In this document: positions 1-64,000 of the stretch, piece after piece | Layout: each line of letters starts with the position of its first letter | How positions within the stretch are numbered: position 1 is the stretch's first letter | Assembly: GCF_010015445.1 (NCBI RefSeq) | Contig: NC_053120.1 | Span: 14,556,597-14,620,596, forward strand | Reading direction: 5' to 3' | DNA length: 64,000 bases | From: Perca fluviatilis | Taxonomy: Eukaryota > Chordata > Actinopteri > Perciformes > Percidae | Made by a program: the position numbers and the translations under genes | Notes under the pieces: model-generated | The model's input: only the letters and a program-made list of their open reading frames with translations | The model's database searches: none | What the model was told of the DNA's origin: nothing

Positions 1-1015
1 GTTGTTAAAACACAGACAGGCACTTCAAAGACCATCCAGGCTCCAAAAAAAAAGTCTTGTGGCTCAGAGGTAGAGTTGTTGCCTCATAAACACATGATTG
101 TCAGATCAATCCCAGGCTTGTTCTATGTTGGAAAAAAAACAGTACGGCAAAAGTATAAAATAAAAGTCATAGTATGTCAAGAAAGTGTTGAAGTCATAGC
201 ATGTATAAAAAGCTTTAAAGGCATAGTATGTCAAAAAAAAAGTCATGTGTCTAAAAAGTTTTTAAATAGTCACAGTATAGTATGACTCAGAGGTAGAGTT
301 GCTGCCTCACAAACACAAGGTATCAGATTAATCCCAGGCTCCTCCTATGTTGAAAAAAAGCCATAGTATGTATAAAAAGTTTTAAAGTCAAAGCATAGTA
401 TGTCAGAAAGTCATGTCAAAAAAGTGTTTGTCATAGCATAGTATGTCAAAAAAGTCATAAAAGTCATGTATGTCAAAAAATTTAAATAAATCATAGTATA
501 GTATGCGATAAAAAGTCATAGTATAGTATGTTGAAAAAGTTTTAAAAAGTCAAAGTATAGTATGTTAAAAAAAAAGTCATCGTATGTCGCAAGGTTGGCG
601 GATCAAACCCAGGCTCCTCCAATGTCAAAAAAAAGGTCACAGGATAGTATGTAAAAAAAAAAGTTAAAGAAAGAAAAGTTTTAAAAGAGTCATAGTATAG
701 TATGTCGAACAAGTCCTAGTATTTAAAAAAAAAGTCATACTATAGTAGGATGAAAAAGTTTAGTATGAGTTATGTTGAAAAAAATGATAAAAAAGTCATA
801 CTATAGAAATTTATGTCGGAAAAAGTGAAAAAAAAAAGTCATGGAATAGTATGCCGAAAAAGTTTTAAAAAAGTCATAGTATAGTATGTTGAAAAAACGT
901 AATAGTATAGTATGTCGAAAAAAGTCATGGAATAGGATGTCAAAAAAAGTGATAAAAAAAGTCATAGTATAGCATGTCAAAAAAAGTGATTAAAAAAAGT
1001 CATATATATTGTATG
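1..1015. repeat. Composite AT-rich minisatellite with tRNA-like heads
   Basis: Irregular tandem units of roughly 25-40 bp built on a core like GTCATAGTATAGTATGTC followed by an A-run. Interspersed are two copies of a segment reading GGCTCAGAGGTAGAGTTG or its variant, then an ATCCCAGGCT block (59-130, 284-350), plus a partial third near 590-628. These resemble Pol III A-box and B-box sequences, suggesting SINE heads amplified with the array. No protein is coded here. Confidence 0.7.
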
Positions 1016-1864
1016 CAGAAAGCATTTGCAAACATATTGATATATAATTTGTGTGGATAGAGTAAAAAAATGTGCTTTCGTCCAGAAATGTCGATGTTCA
1101 AGAAGGGCTGTCAATGAAGGAATGCTTGTGGCTCTTGTCATTTTGAGGTTCACTGAGCCAAATGTATAAGTCACAAGTCTTAAATGAGCACATTGGCTGA
1201 ATGTAGACAAGTGTATCTACCTTTTGACGTATAAATGGTGAATGAGAAGTAAGAATTGTGGGCGTGAGAGAAAGGTTTTAAAACAACGTTCTCTCTCCTG
1301 TAGCTGTGACATCACCCACAAAGAGCAGCTCTTAAAAACGCAGAAAAAGCCTAAAGAAGCACTCAACTTAACACAAGTGATAACACAAAAACTGTGAAAG
1401 ATACTGTATCAAAAAGCTGAATAATTTTTTAATAGCTCAAGGTTTTGTGAATAGTAGGTAAAAGTATCTGGGAGGAGTAGCATTTAGAAGTGGAAGAAGT
1501 CGGAAGAGGATTTAAAGATTGCTCCATTAAAAAAAAAAAAAAAAAAAAGCAAAAAAAAAGCTTAATATTTAAAAAAAAACTGTAAATCGTAGAGATAAGC
1601 TGAATACAAGCACAGCTGTCCTTAAAGAGCTGAACATTTTGATATATGAATGTTTTATTGTAGCTAAAAGTATGCAGAAGTAGTAGATGACAGGAAATTG
1701 TACAGAAGAATCTGATAATACTGTGAATGCTGCTGAATCAGCATTCACACAAATAGTAGATGTAAAGTAATAACATTTCTCACACTCAAAATCCTCTCCC
1801 AAATAATAATTAAAAACAGTCATTGTCATGCAGTACAAGTAAACATCCAAACTTTGAGTCCATG

Positions 1865-2207
1865 GCCTTGAAGAGGTGTGCAGCTGACTTTATTTGAAAT
1901 GATCATGGCTGTTATGTTGCAACCCCAGGAGTCCAATTTTCACCAATCCAAGGCGTTCAGAAGCTTCTTTTTTTTTTTTTTTTTAAATTACGACTCAAGA
2001 CTTGTCAAACACTTGTCCAGCAGATGAGGCCTCGGAGGCACCTGTCATCACGTTAAAACTATTTCAGTCTGCCAAAAAGTATCAACAGAAAAATATTTCT
2101 GTCTTGGGAGCAGAGTGACCCTGCAGCCAAGAACATGAATTGTATTCTTTTTACTCTTGCTGTGCCTCGACGCCTGGTATAATGCCAATGTGGTGCCCTT
2201 TTTGTCT
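1865..2207 (-). other. gtpbp3: gtpbp3 3'UTR with probable poly(A) signal
   Basis: Non-coding sequence just after the TAG stop. An AATAAA hexamer reads on the minus strand at 1894-1889, about 315 nt after the stop, so cleavage near 1865-1875 is likely. A T17 run on the plus strand (A-run in the transcript) lies inside it near 1968-1984. The end position is inferred from the hexamer only. Confidence 0.5.
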
Positions 2208-19120
<16,913 letters not shown>

Positions 19121-19530
19121 AATTAGACACTATGACCAAACGTTTCAGGTGCTGTTCATCATGTGGTTGATTTTTAGAGATTGACATTGTAAAACATACT
19201 CTGTCCTTGACACAATCATTATGTTTACCCTTTTACACTGTGAACTAATGTCGGAGTAACCTATGAGTGTTACGTTAGCTAGTAAATGTTGATAATTCAT
19301 CAACTGTTAGTGTCTTCTTTGAAAGCTCCTTCCTAACAAGCTGCGACTACACTTCTTCAACCGCTTATCTACCACGATGAGATTGTTGCTGCCTCTGTTG
19401 ATTGTGATTAGTCGGGGTTTTCCACAACAGCGATAATACTAAAGTCTGATTTGTTCAGGACCTGTCAATGTGCAGCAGGTCCCGCCCGCTGTGCGTCATT
19501 AAATTCGGTCCGTGTAGCAACCGTATTGTA
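19121..19530 (-). promoter_or_regulatory. gtpbp3: Probable gtpbp3 5'UTR and promoter
   Basis: Just upstream of the gtpbp3 ATG. On the minus strand a TGACGCAC (CRE/ATF-like) and a GGGCGGG GC-box lie adjacent near 19480-19499, about 370 nt from the ATG, the only GC-rich patch here. The start of transcription cannot be fixed from sequence alone. Confidence 0.4.
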
Positions 19531-19544
19531 TATTCACCCTACAT

Positions 19545-19655
<111 letters not shown>

Positions 19656-20837
19656 ATTTTGATAATAGATTAATCATTTTCAATCATCAATCTTTTCAAA
19701 TAAAAATGCCATATGAATTTATTTTAAATAAATCTATGCATTGTGTTTTTCATTTGCATTTGTTTTGCAGTTTTGCATTTGTGCAATTTTGGTTAAAAAA
19801 AGGGTATTATAACTTATAACTAACTAAAAAATTACATTAGCCACCTCTTTGTTGTTTTTCTAAACCTCATACTTCTACAGTAATGGGTAGGCTAAATGTC
19901 ACATGCAACTTCCTCTAATATAAAAGGCTATTTGATAGAATATAATTTAGCTTATTTATACATTTATTTGGACTACAATCAAAAAATATATGCACATTAC
20001 TGTATTATGAAGAGTTGTTTGGTGAGTCCCCTGCAAAGGACTTTAATTGATTTTCCTTTTGTTTATTTTTTAATAGGCTATACATTTCAGTTTTTATTAT
20101 TACTATTATTTTATAATTATTTATTGATTTACCTAAAAAGAACTTAAATGATTGGCACCAAAATGCATCATATACCTATAGCTACTGAAAAATGTGTGTC
20201 AGTATGTTCCAGATAGGTGGGAAAAAAACCTTGTGACACAGATCATGGAAAGGGACTCTCTCTGGGGAAACAGAGATGATAGTGTTTGAAAATTGGACAA
20301 ATCCATATGGATTAAATAATGAGTATGTTAGGACAAAAAAAGGCACAAACATGACAAAAAATATGTTTCTTCAAAGACAAAATACAACAAAGTGTTTAGG
20401 CTATTTTGATAAAATAGTTGTTTTTTTTGTCTTCAGTAAAGACTCAGGTTTTTGATATTTTGTCCATCACATATAAATAAATAAAAGTAGAAGGAATATT
20501 TAAAAAAAAAACACCTCTCAGTTTACAGTAATAACAAATCAACAGCACCACAGTCTCTAAAATTACCATGTTAAACCAGCTGCTCTCTTAAACAGTTTCA
20601 ACAGAAACTGAACATTGTAACCTTTATGAAGGTAGGATTTAGCTTTGGCTAGATGTATCTAATAAACTGTACGTGTTAACTCATATTCGTAGTCAGGATC
20701 ATTTTCACAGAGTTAAATTACCACTCATCGTAGTTTTGTGTCTTTGTCTTATACCAAAAACGGTTGGTGGTGTGATCTAGTCCGTCATGGCCTATACATT
20801 GTGCATATCACAGAATATAAACAGAGTAAATGCACTG

Positions 20838-20838
<1 letters not shown>
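19656..20838. other. AT-rich intergenic sequence, nothing recognised
   Basis: Between gtpbp3 and ano8. Mostly AT-rich with short A/T runs; no reading frame with homology, no repeat termini, no RNA gene seen. Confidence 0.5.
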
Positions 20839-20839
<1 letters not shown>

Positions 20840-20875
<36 letters not shown>

Positions 20876-20922
20876 GCGTGCGTTTGTGCGTGCGTGCATG
20901 CGTTTGTGTGTGCGTGTGTATG
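20840..20922. repeat. (TG)n compound microsatellite
   Basis: A pure TG run of about 30 nt grading into TGCG/TGCATG/TTTG variants. Confidence 0.9.
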
Positions 20923-21317
20923 CCCCACTGCAGGTCCTTGCAGCTGTCAGCCCAGAGGGTGGTGAGTAAGCAGAATGCTCGAAGACGAGTTACTTCTGAG
21001 CTCTGAGCTTTTTCGAGGGGGAGGGCTGCCTGCCTGCTTGCTTGGCTGTACACAGCATCCAGGAGAGCTGGCCAAGGAGCTTGTGTACATGCTAAACAGA
21101 CATGGCTTGAGGCCCGTGGAACAATCTTTAACCTGAGATCTCAATAATTTATAGGCTGCTTTGTGTGTGTGTGCAGAGCATGACAGCTGCCACCACACAG
21201 CTGTTGAGCACCATCAATACACAAACGTCTTTGTCTCTTCCAACCAAAAGGACAATCAGACCATAAATCTCATTAAAAATGACCAAGTTGGCTTTGTTCA
21301 AATTACCTCCACCCTCC

Positions 21318-21319
<2 letters not shown>

Positions 21320-21409
<90 letters not shown>
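21320..21409. repeat. (CA)n microsatellite
   Basis: About 45 AC dinucleotides, followed at 21410-21475 by the same sequence that follows the array at 16411-16517. Confidence 0.95.
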
Positions 21410-21411
<2 letters not shown>

Positions 21412-21480
21412 CATAAATGTGTGCAATTTTGTTGTGACAGTAACCATGCTTTTGTCAAACTCAAAAAGGTTTGACAAAAC
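21410..21480 (-). mobile_element. Second short LINE-end fragment
   Basis: About 65 bp nearly identical to 16515-16585, including TGTGCAATTTTGTTGTGACA and TCAAACTCAAAAAGGTTTGA. It appears to be a severely 5'-truncated copy of the same LINE with its CA tract. Confidence 0.55.
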
Positions 21481-22345
21481 ACACACTGTGCCCAACAAGG
21501 GTTTTTGACTGAGTCTGCACCATCACTGTTTGTTTTGAAGGATGTGTTTGGGTGTAGGCTTTAGGTCGACTATTGTTTGCTCATTTTGAAAGACACAAGG
21601 CAACTGTGAGCAGACATGATGTTTGATGAAATGACTATTATACAGCTGCTGCTGCTGCATACACATAGGTCTATTTTAGAGTATCCAGTGGACTGAAGTG
21701 AAGAGACATAGGGTACTTGTCCCTACACCTGAGTGTCACTAAAAATTTAATCTATGAAGATATTTTTTGCATTAATAAATAAGTCATATAGTCTATTTAA
21801 TCTTCCAGGACAGGGTAGTGCATTCACACTCACAGAGAAGCAATAGTGTACCTGCTGAACTGCAGAAACCACCTGCCATGAGAGACCTGCTGATGAAAAG
21901 ATTATTGTGTTTACAATGATTTTGGGTAGGCTACATAAATCTGTAAAAGAGAACAACAATTGTGGTAATCTCAAAAGTATAGTATTATTAATATAAGACG
22001 TGCTTTTGGTTTGTCTGGGTTTTGCCTCAATGAAGCCAAGCGGATTCTATTTCTGGCACCAATTTGAAGCCTGGCTGCTGGCAGAGGTCACTGCAGGGCG
22101 ATAAATATAAATTGCTCATGGAGGACAGCGACGTTGCAGATATGCATTATGAAAAAAATCACTATTATGTTCTTAAAATATTTATTTTAAAGTCTTAAAG
22201 TGAGCATTACTTAAGTTTGTAATATAGCTAGGCCATAAACTGACTTCGTGTTTTTTATTTCGTATGAAGGAATCCCTTTTACAATTCTGCTGAGACAATC
22301 TGGGACAATACTAATCATGAGGCTACTATTGTGAATTGTTGCAAG

Positions 22346-22367
22346 GTGTGTGTGTGTGTGTGTGTGT
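22346..22367. repeat. (GT)11 microsatellite upstream of ano8
   Basis: Short uninterrupted GT run about 290 bp before the ano8 start codon, at the edge of the CpG-rich promoter block. Confidence 0.9.
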
Positions 22368-22652
22368 TTCACCCAGCCCCCGTACCCCCGCCCTCCCTCT
22401 CTTTGTCCCTCCTCTATAGTCGGAGGAGCGCTCTCCATCTATCCGCGCATCCTGCTCCAGAGTACCACCAGGATGATCCGCCGCTGCACCGACAACCTTC
22501 ACTTCACTTTCACACTCATTTAACCCTTTACTCGGACCCTCGACGGCCGCCGCGATACCCCCCATGCTTTGCCCTTCTCTTGAGATGCGATACCGTTGTA
22601 CAATTTCCCGGAGAATATCTTTATCTTCCGTCGCTCCTCGCTGATAGAGAGC

Positions 22653-59329
<36,677 letters not shown>

Positions 59330-59584
59330 CTCCATAGAGAACAAACTTGTCATTGGTTACATCTCAACTGAAGAAGGGATGTGTTTACTGTGAGGAGAGG
59401 CCTGGCCTACCTTCTGTGCTATCACAGGCTATGTGTAGAAGTACTTGAAGCAGAAAGAGAAGATGAAACTGATGAGAGGTGACTGTTGTTTTGGTTTGCT
59501 CTTTTGCTGAGAGACAAAAAAACAGGCTTTATAAGAAAGACGTAAGCCCTCTTGTCATGACCGAATAAACACACACACACACAC

Positions 59585-59620
<36 letters not shown>

Positions 59621-62615
59621 AACATACAAACACTTCCTTGTCTGCAATACATAAAGAAATGCATGAGCTGCGTTTCTAATATTTTTAAGCCTTTAAAGCA
59701 GAGAGCTGTGTTTCTTGATTTCTTCTAGTCATAAATTGTAAGCATCTCAATGGCCTCCCACTAGGACATAACAATAACAACACCGCCTGTTGTGGAGACA
59801 AAAGGATTAAAAAAAATGTACACAGTGGTATGAAATGATCACCAATTGTACATCAAATAACTTCTGAGAGTGTTTTTAGCCGTCACAACTCAAGTGATTA
59901 TTAGATATTGTCTCATTTTTAATGTTGAGGAATTCTTGGGCCCTTCACTTTTATATAGAAGTGGAAAAAATGGAAAAGCAATATCAATCAGTGTTTTAAT
60001 TATTCTTATAAATCATCACAAACCCTCCCATAATAAGCATCCCTGATGTATCACCAGCTTTATTTTTAAAGCTGAGGTGATGTCTGAGCTTTGGACACTT
60101 CTTCCCATCCTGTGACGGTGGCAGATCAGTTCGAAAAGGAAGTAAAGAGCTTAGTAAATCGAGCAGTCACTTACCAGTATTTTTCCCAAGAGAGCAAGTG
60201 GAAGAGAGACAAGGAAAAAAAAGCAGAAGTAAACAAAGGTGGTTTTGAGAAAAAAGAGCATGGAATGTGCGTGCTGTTCTCCATCCAAGCCCGTAGAGCG
60301 CCTTATAAACACAGATGGTGCTCCATTCCACACACTCTAACCAGACTTGGCAAACTAGCGTAGAGTTAAAGAAGTAACATTTGCACTAAACCCTTACGCC
60401 CTGCATAGAAACCTATCTCGCTCTGCAGGAGAGAGGATCGACACCAGCCTGCCTCATAACATTATGCAAAAGCTGGATTGTTTTGATTTACTCCTTTCAC
60501 ACAGTACATGCTATCTACTCACCTGCCTCTACTCTCAGCAACTATGGGTTTCCTAAATATTCAGATGAGGTGTTTTTGTTTTTACAATAGTTGCTCTCAT
60601 TTATGTTGAGCTCCATATCTTTTTTATGCACACCATTTGCTGCATTGTTTTTATTGCAGTGCTGATGGGAATTTCCTTTTTTAACCAAAGCGGTATTTTT
60701 CGGATAATACTGTTAACCCGAGATGTATGTGTACTGTATGTTCTAGGGTGTTCTAAGGTATACATTATGCTAATCTTTTAAGCAAAGCCCACCATCTACC
60801 ATAAACAGATATTTCACTTCTGCAGGGTCTCCAGAAGGTGGCGCCAGAATTTATTTGCATAGCAAAATGTGTTGTTGAACGGCTTGTTCTGATTCACTAT
60901 TGACTATTGACCCATAATATCAGTCTTCAGTGTAAAGCAGGGACAGTAACATTAGAGTGTCAGGCTGCAGACTCTTCGAAAGGAAATGTATTATGGTGAC
61001 ATTAGATACACACAGGTACACAAAGTTTCAGAGGCCATCACACTGTAGGTTGAGAGAGAGAAACATGAACTATGCATTTTCACATCACCACTTCTGGCAT
61101 GCATTTTGGCAATACCATTGAGTTGTAGGAGATGTATTACTATAAGTCTAAACTAACTCCCCCACCCACAGCACACATCCTACTGCATTATTATTATTTG
61201 TCGGACTCTATGCATCTTCTTTGTGTCCCTTCAATTTCCACTGTCAGCTCTCTCCTGTCTCATATTTAATGTGAGGAATCTGCCCTGACTCACAATTAAA
61301 ATAATAACAATAATCTCATCCATCTACAGCTTTGTGTTTACAGAATCGGTCTCTAGTCTAGAGTAATGATGACATTGAGCTTCAAACTTTTTTTTTAAAT
61401 ATTGTGTTGCTGTTTTAATGTGTCTGTAACAACTTCACAATAAGTATGATCCACCTTTCAATCACATGCCTAAGGAAAACACAAACATGTACTTAAGTAG
61501 ACAGGCAAAAAGATCCTACTGACATTAAATGCAATAAGGAACAAGATAGGAGATCAATGTGTGTGGTCACAGTGTCATTTTACTGTGAATCTACACTATG
61601 TTCTCTTCTATATTTGGAAGTCATTGTTCATTATAAATGCAAAATGAGAAGTGCAAGGCTCAGAGAAATTTGATATCTTTAGTGTCTTTGTGTATCACAG
61701 GCTGGTCATTGTTAAAGGGGCATATGATAGAGAACAGGATGGTAAGCGTAGCTGAGCGTAGTCTCATCAAAACCTTTATTCTTGCAGCATTTTTTCATTT
61801 AGCATTTCAGGGATGAGTGACACCATGATTCAATAGAGTCCATATATTATCATTTGAGAGTTTGAGTAGAAAATGAGAAGCCAGTTTCAAAGCAGAGGTG
61901 ACTAAATTGAGAAGGGCAACAGTTTAGGTCATGTCTCAATCTATGTATTTCCTCCTTATTCAGGGAAAACGGAGTACAACTTCATTTGATAGAAATGGAT
62001 AGCATTAAACAACCTATCACTTTTTTCATCATTGCACTCTTAAGAGCAGTAACAACTTCTGCATATTGTTAATATGGAGGTATTTAAATAAGCATTGGTG
62101 GAAGTAAATGAATAGATTTTGGGTATTATTGAAAGCTTCATCAAGAGGCATCCCATGCCAGAGACAGCACCAGGCTAACCACAGGCGTCCCTCACGTCAG
62201 GACAGCAGCTCAGACAACCGAGACTCATCAACTGTCTGTAATTCACCATTAAAGCAACAGCGGTTCTTTACAGGATTTGGGCTTATCTAGGCAGTCTGAT
62301 GTGAAACCAGTTGGAAAGGACTGGATTTGGTAAATGTACCGTCTTCTTCTGGAGAACGTGTGAACAGGTGAGGTTTTCACCACAGCTACATTAAAAACCT
62401 GACCCTAACCTCAAGAATTTAAGATAAGACCTTCATGGAAGTCTCACTTACTGAACATCATATGCTCTTCCAATGTACCACTGTACACAAAAAAAAAAGA
62501 TCTTTTAAAGAGAAATACTGGGAAATGGGATTATTTATTTCTTTTAATTTATTTTGTCATATTTTTGTAAGACCTGAAAAATAGTTAATAAAACTATTTC
62601 AAATGCATTTCATGT
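59330..62615 (+). other. ano8: ano8 3'UTR and downstream sequence
   Basis: Starts at the ano8 stop. A first AATAAA lies at 59564-59569, just before a CA repeat (59569-59617), and a stronger-looking TTAATAAAA is at 62585-62593. The long stretch between is unique-looking without any recognisable exon, so the 3'UTR may be short (about 250 nt) or long (about 3.3 kb). Confidence 0.45.
59569..59617. repeat. (CA)n microsatellite in ano8 3'UTR
   Basis: About 22 CA units interrupted once by AACA. Confidence 0.9.
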
Positions 62616-64000
62616 GTTGTTTAATTGTTCCTGCAAAAATCACGACTGCACATTTTTTCTTCACTCACAAATGTTTTCAATACTGGGAATAAAAATCTCC
62701 TTAAATCAAGGACTTACAATCATCTAGAAGTACCACATGACAAAACCCCAGTTTCAATGCGGTTTTATTTCAGCAAAGCTAAAAAGAACATATCTGATGA
62801 TCTAACACACATGAAGTGGGGCAAGGCTTAGGGTGTTGCAGAATAGTCTATCCGAGCAGAAGCATACTGTGGTTTTACGCTTAAGTAACAGACAGTATTT
62901 ACACTGTAGGTAGGAAGATGACTGACCTCACTCTCAAACCACATTGCAGCATCGACCGAAAAAAGGACAGGAAGGACAGGAGGCTTCGATGTGACTCTGC
63001 TGGGCAGTGATATTTAATAGTTAAAAAAAAAAGCTTAATTCAGTGTTGTACAGTATATGACACCAATACAAACTGAAGCTCAGGAACAAGGCAGGATGGC
63101 GACTGCACTTTGCTGTGCATGCTATGGCTGAAAATAAAACGTCCCTTTAAACCCCGTGTTCATCTAAGCCAGCTCTCGGACAAAAACCCTCTAGGGCTGT
63201 CACAAAGACAGGGCGAACAGTACAGCTATCCCAAGCCCTGAGCTGGGGGAGCTAAAGGGTCCAAACCATGATGACAGATTGTAAGGCCTCTAGGCTAATA
63301 CCTTCCACAGTCACACAAGATAACACCACAGCCCCAACACCCCTTAAGTTTTATTACTGGTCCAGAAGTAGAATACCCAGCCGTGAAAACATCAACATGC
63401 AAGGCAAGGTAACATCCACCGAGCACTGCGGCTCTTTCCTTCACTTTCACAAAGGTCCTTTTTCTATCGTATCCATGGGCATGAATTATTTTACAAAAAG
63501 GCAGACACAAACATTGGATAAACTAATTCTGGTACTGGCAATTATTTACACACATCATAACATTCTTTTCTTTTCCTTTTCCAGACATTCCTTTACATAT
63601 TTTTCTTCGCTATCTGTGCTGTTACATTGTTGTGCAACTAAAAATTTACAATTTACAACTATGTATGCAAGTTCAACTTTTTCCTTATTTTTCTTTTATG
63701 TCCTTTGATGAAAGAGCAGCGAAAACTCACAGAAAATCCCACTCTCACTAGCCTCGTTTAGCCAGAAGGTGGTGCTAGATGTAAAAAATATTTCTCAGAA
63801 ACACCACCACGACATTTATCCTACAAGAACAAGTCCCAGAATATAATGAAGGTATGCATATTCACCATAAACACACATCTACGGGGGATTCTGGAAGAGT
63901 TGCTTCTACTTTGTGCGGTTCTTCACAGTGCAGTCTTAGTTCAGTGTGGAGAAATGTCGCAATGCCCCCATGTGGTTGCAGAGTGGGCAGTGAAACTGAG
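62616..64000 (-). other. Gene-free tail, possibly 3'UTR of a convergent gene
   Basis: No exon recognised on either strand. A minus-strand AATAAA at 62769-62764 (GCTGAAATAAAACC) could end a transcript entering from beyond 64000. In human the gene beyond the ANO8 3' end is, as I recall, DDA1 in convergent orientation, which would fit; no DDA1 coding sequence is visible here. Confidence 0.3.

Noticed and set aside
1..1015. CRISPR-like array
   Set aside because: Repeat units are imperfect, variable in length and AT-rich with A-run spacers, in an animal genome; this is a minisatellite.
63268..63708. 146-codon plus frame near the window end
   Set aside because: Composition is like intergenic DNA, no domain or splice evidence, and the neighbouring sequence looks like untranslated DNA.

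Overview
The window is vertebrate nuclear DNA, most likely from a percomorph-type teleost. It carries intron-rich genes with GT-AG splice sites, tRNA-derived SINEs, LINE tails, MITE-like elements and many long (CA)n, (TATC)n and (TA)n microsatellites. Spliced by eye, it holds two complete protein-coding genes. The species call is an inference from repeat style and from the divergence of the proteins from the human orthologues as I remember them.

Layout: 1-2207 is the region downstream of gtpbp3, with a composite minisatellite and the gtpbp3 3'UTR. Positions 19120-2208 on the minus strand are gtpbp3 (mitochondrial tRNA-modification GTPase, the MnmE/TrmE homologue), with 11 coding exons and 513 codons. 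Its introns carry a SINE with target-site duplications, a TTAA-flanked 1.95-kb transposon-like element with an internal 208-bp tandem array, a 5'-truncated LINE, and a long-inverted-repeat element. Positions 19121-22652 are a 3.5-kb divergent intergenic region with the gtpbp3 promoter, several microsatellites and the CpG-rich ano8 promoter. Positions 22653-59329 on the plus strand are ano8 (anoctamin 8), with 19 coding exons and 1147 codons. Intron 1 is 18.9 kb and intron 12 is 4.6 kb; both are loaded with interspersed repeats. Positions 59330-64000 hold the ano8 3'UTR and a gene-free tail, possibly including the 3'UTR of a convergent minus-strand neighbour.

The head-to-head gtpbp3/ano8 order matches the human arrangement on 19p13.11 as I recall it, so this is an ancient syntenic block. 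The two genes are not known to act in one pathway: Gtpbp3 works with Mto1 in mitochondria on wobble uridine of tRNAs, whereas Ano8 is an ER membrane protein implicated in ER-plasma membrane tethering.

I found no new multi-gene system. The most interesting points are non-coding: a perfect 40-bp-arm hairpin at 39681-39766, a nested giant inverted repeat at 50910-52643, the TTAA element with a tandem array, a minisatellite interspersed with tRNA-like heads, and ano8 splice acceptors built from microsatellites.
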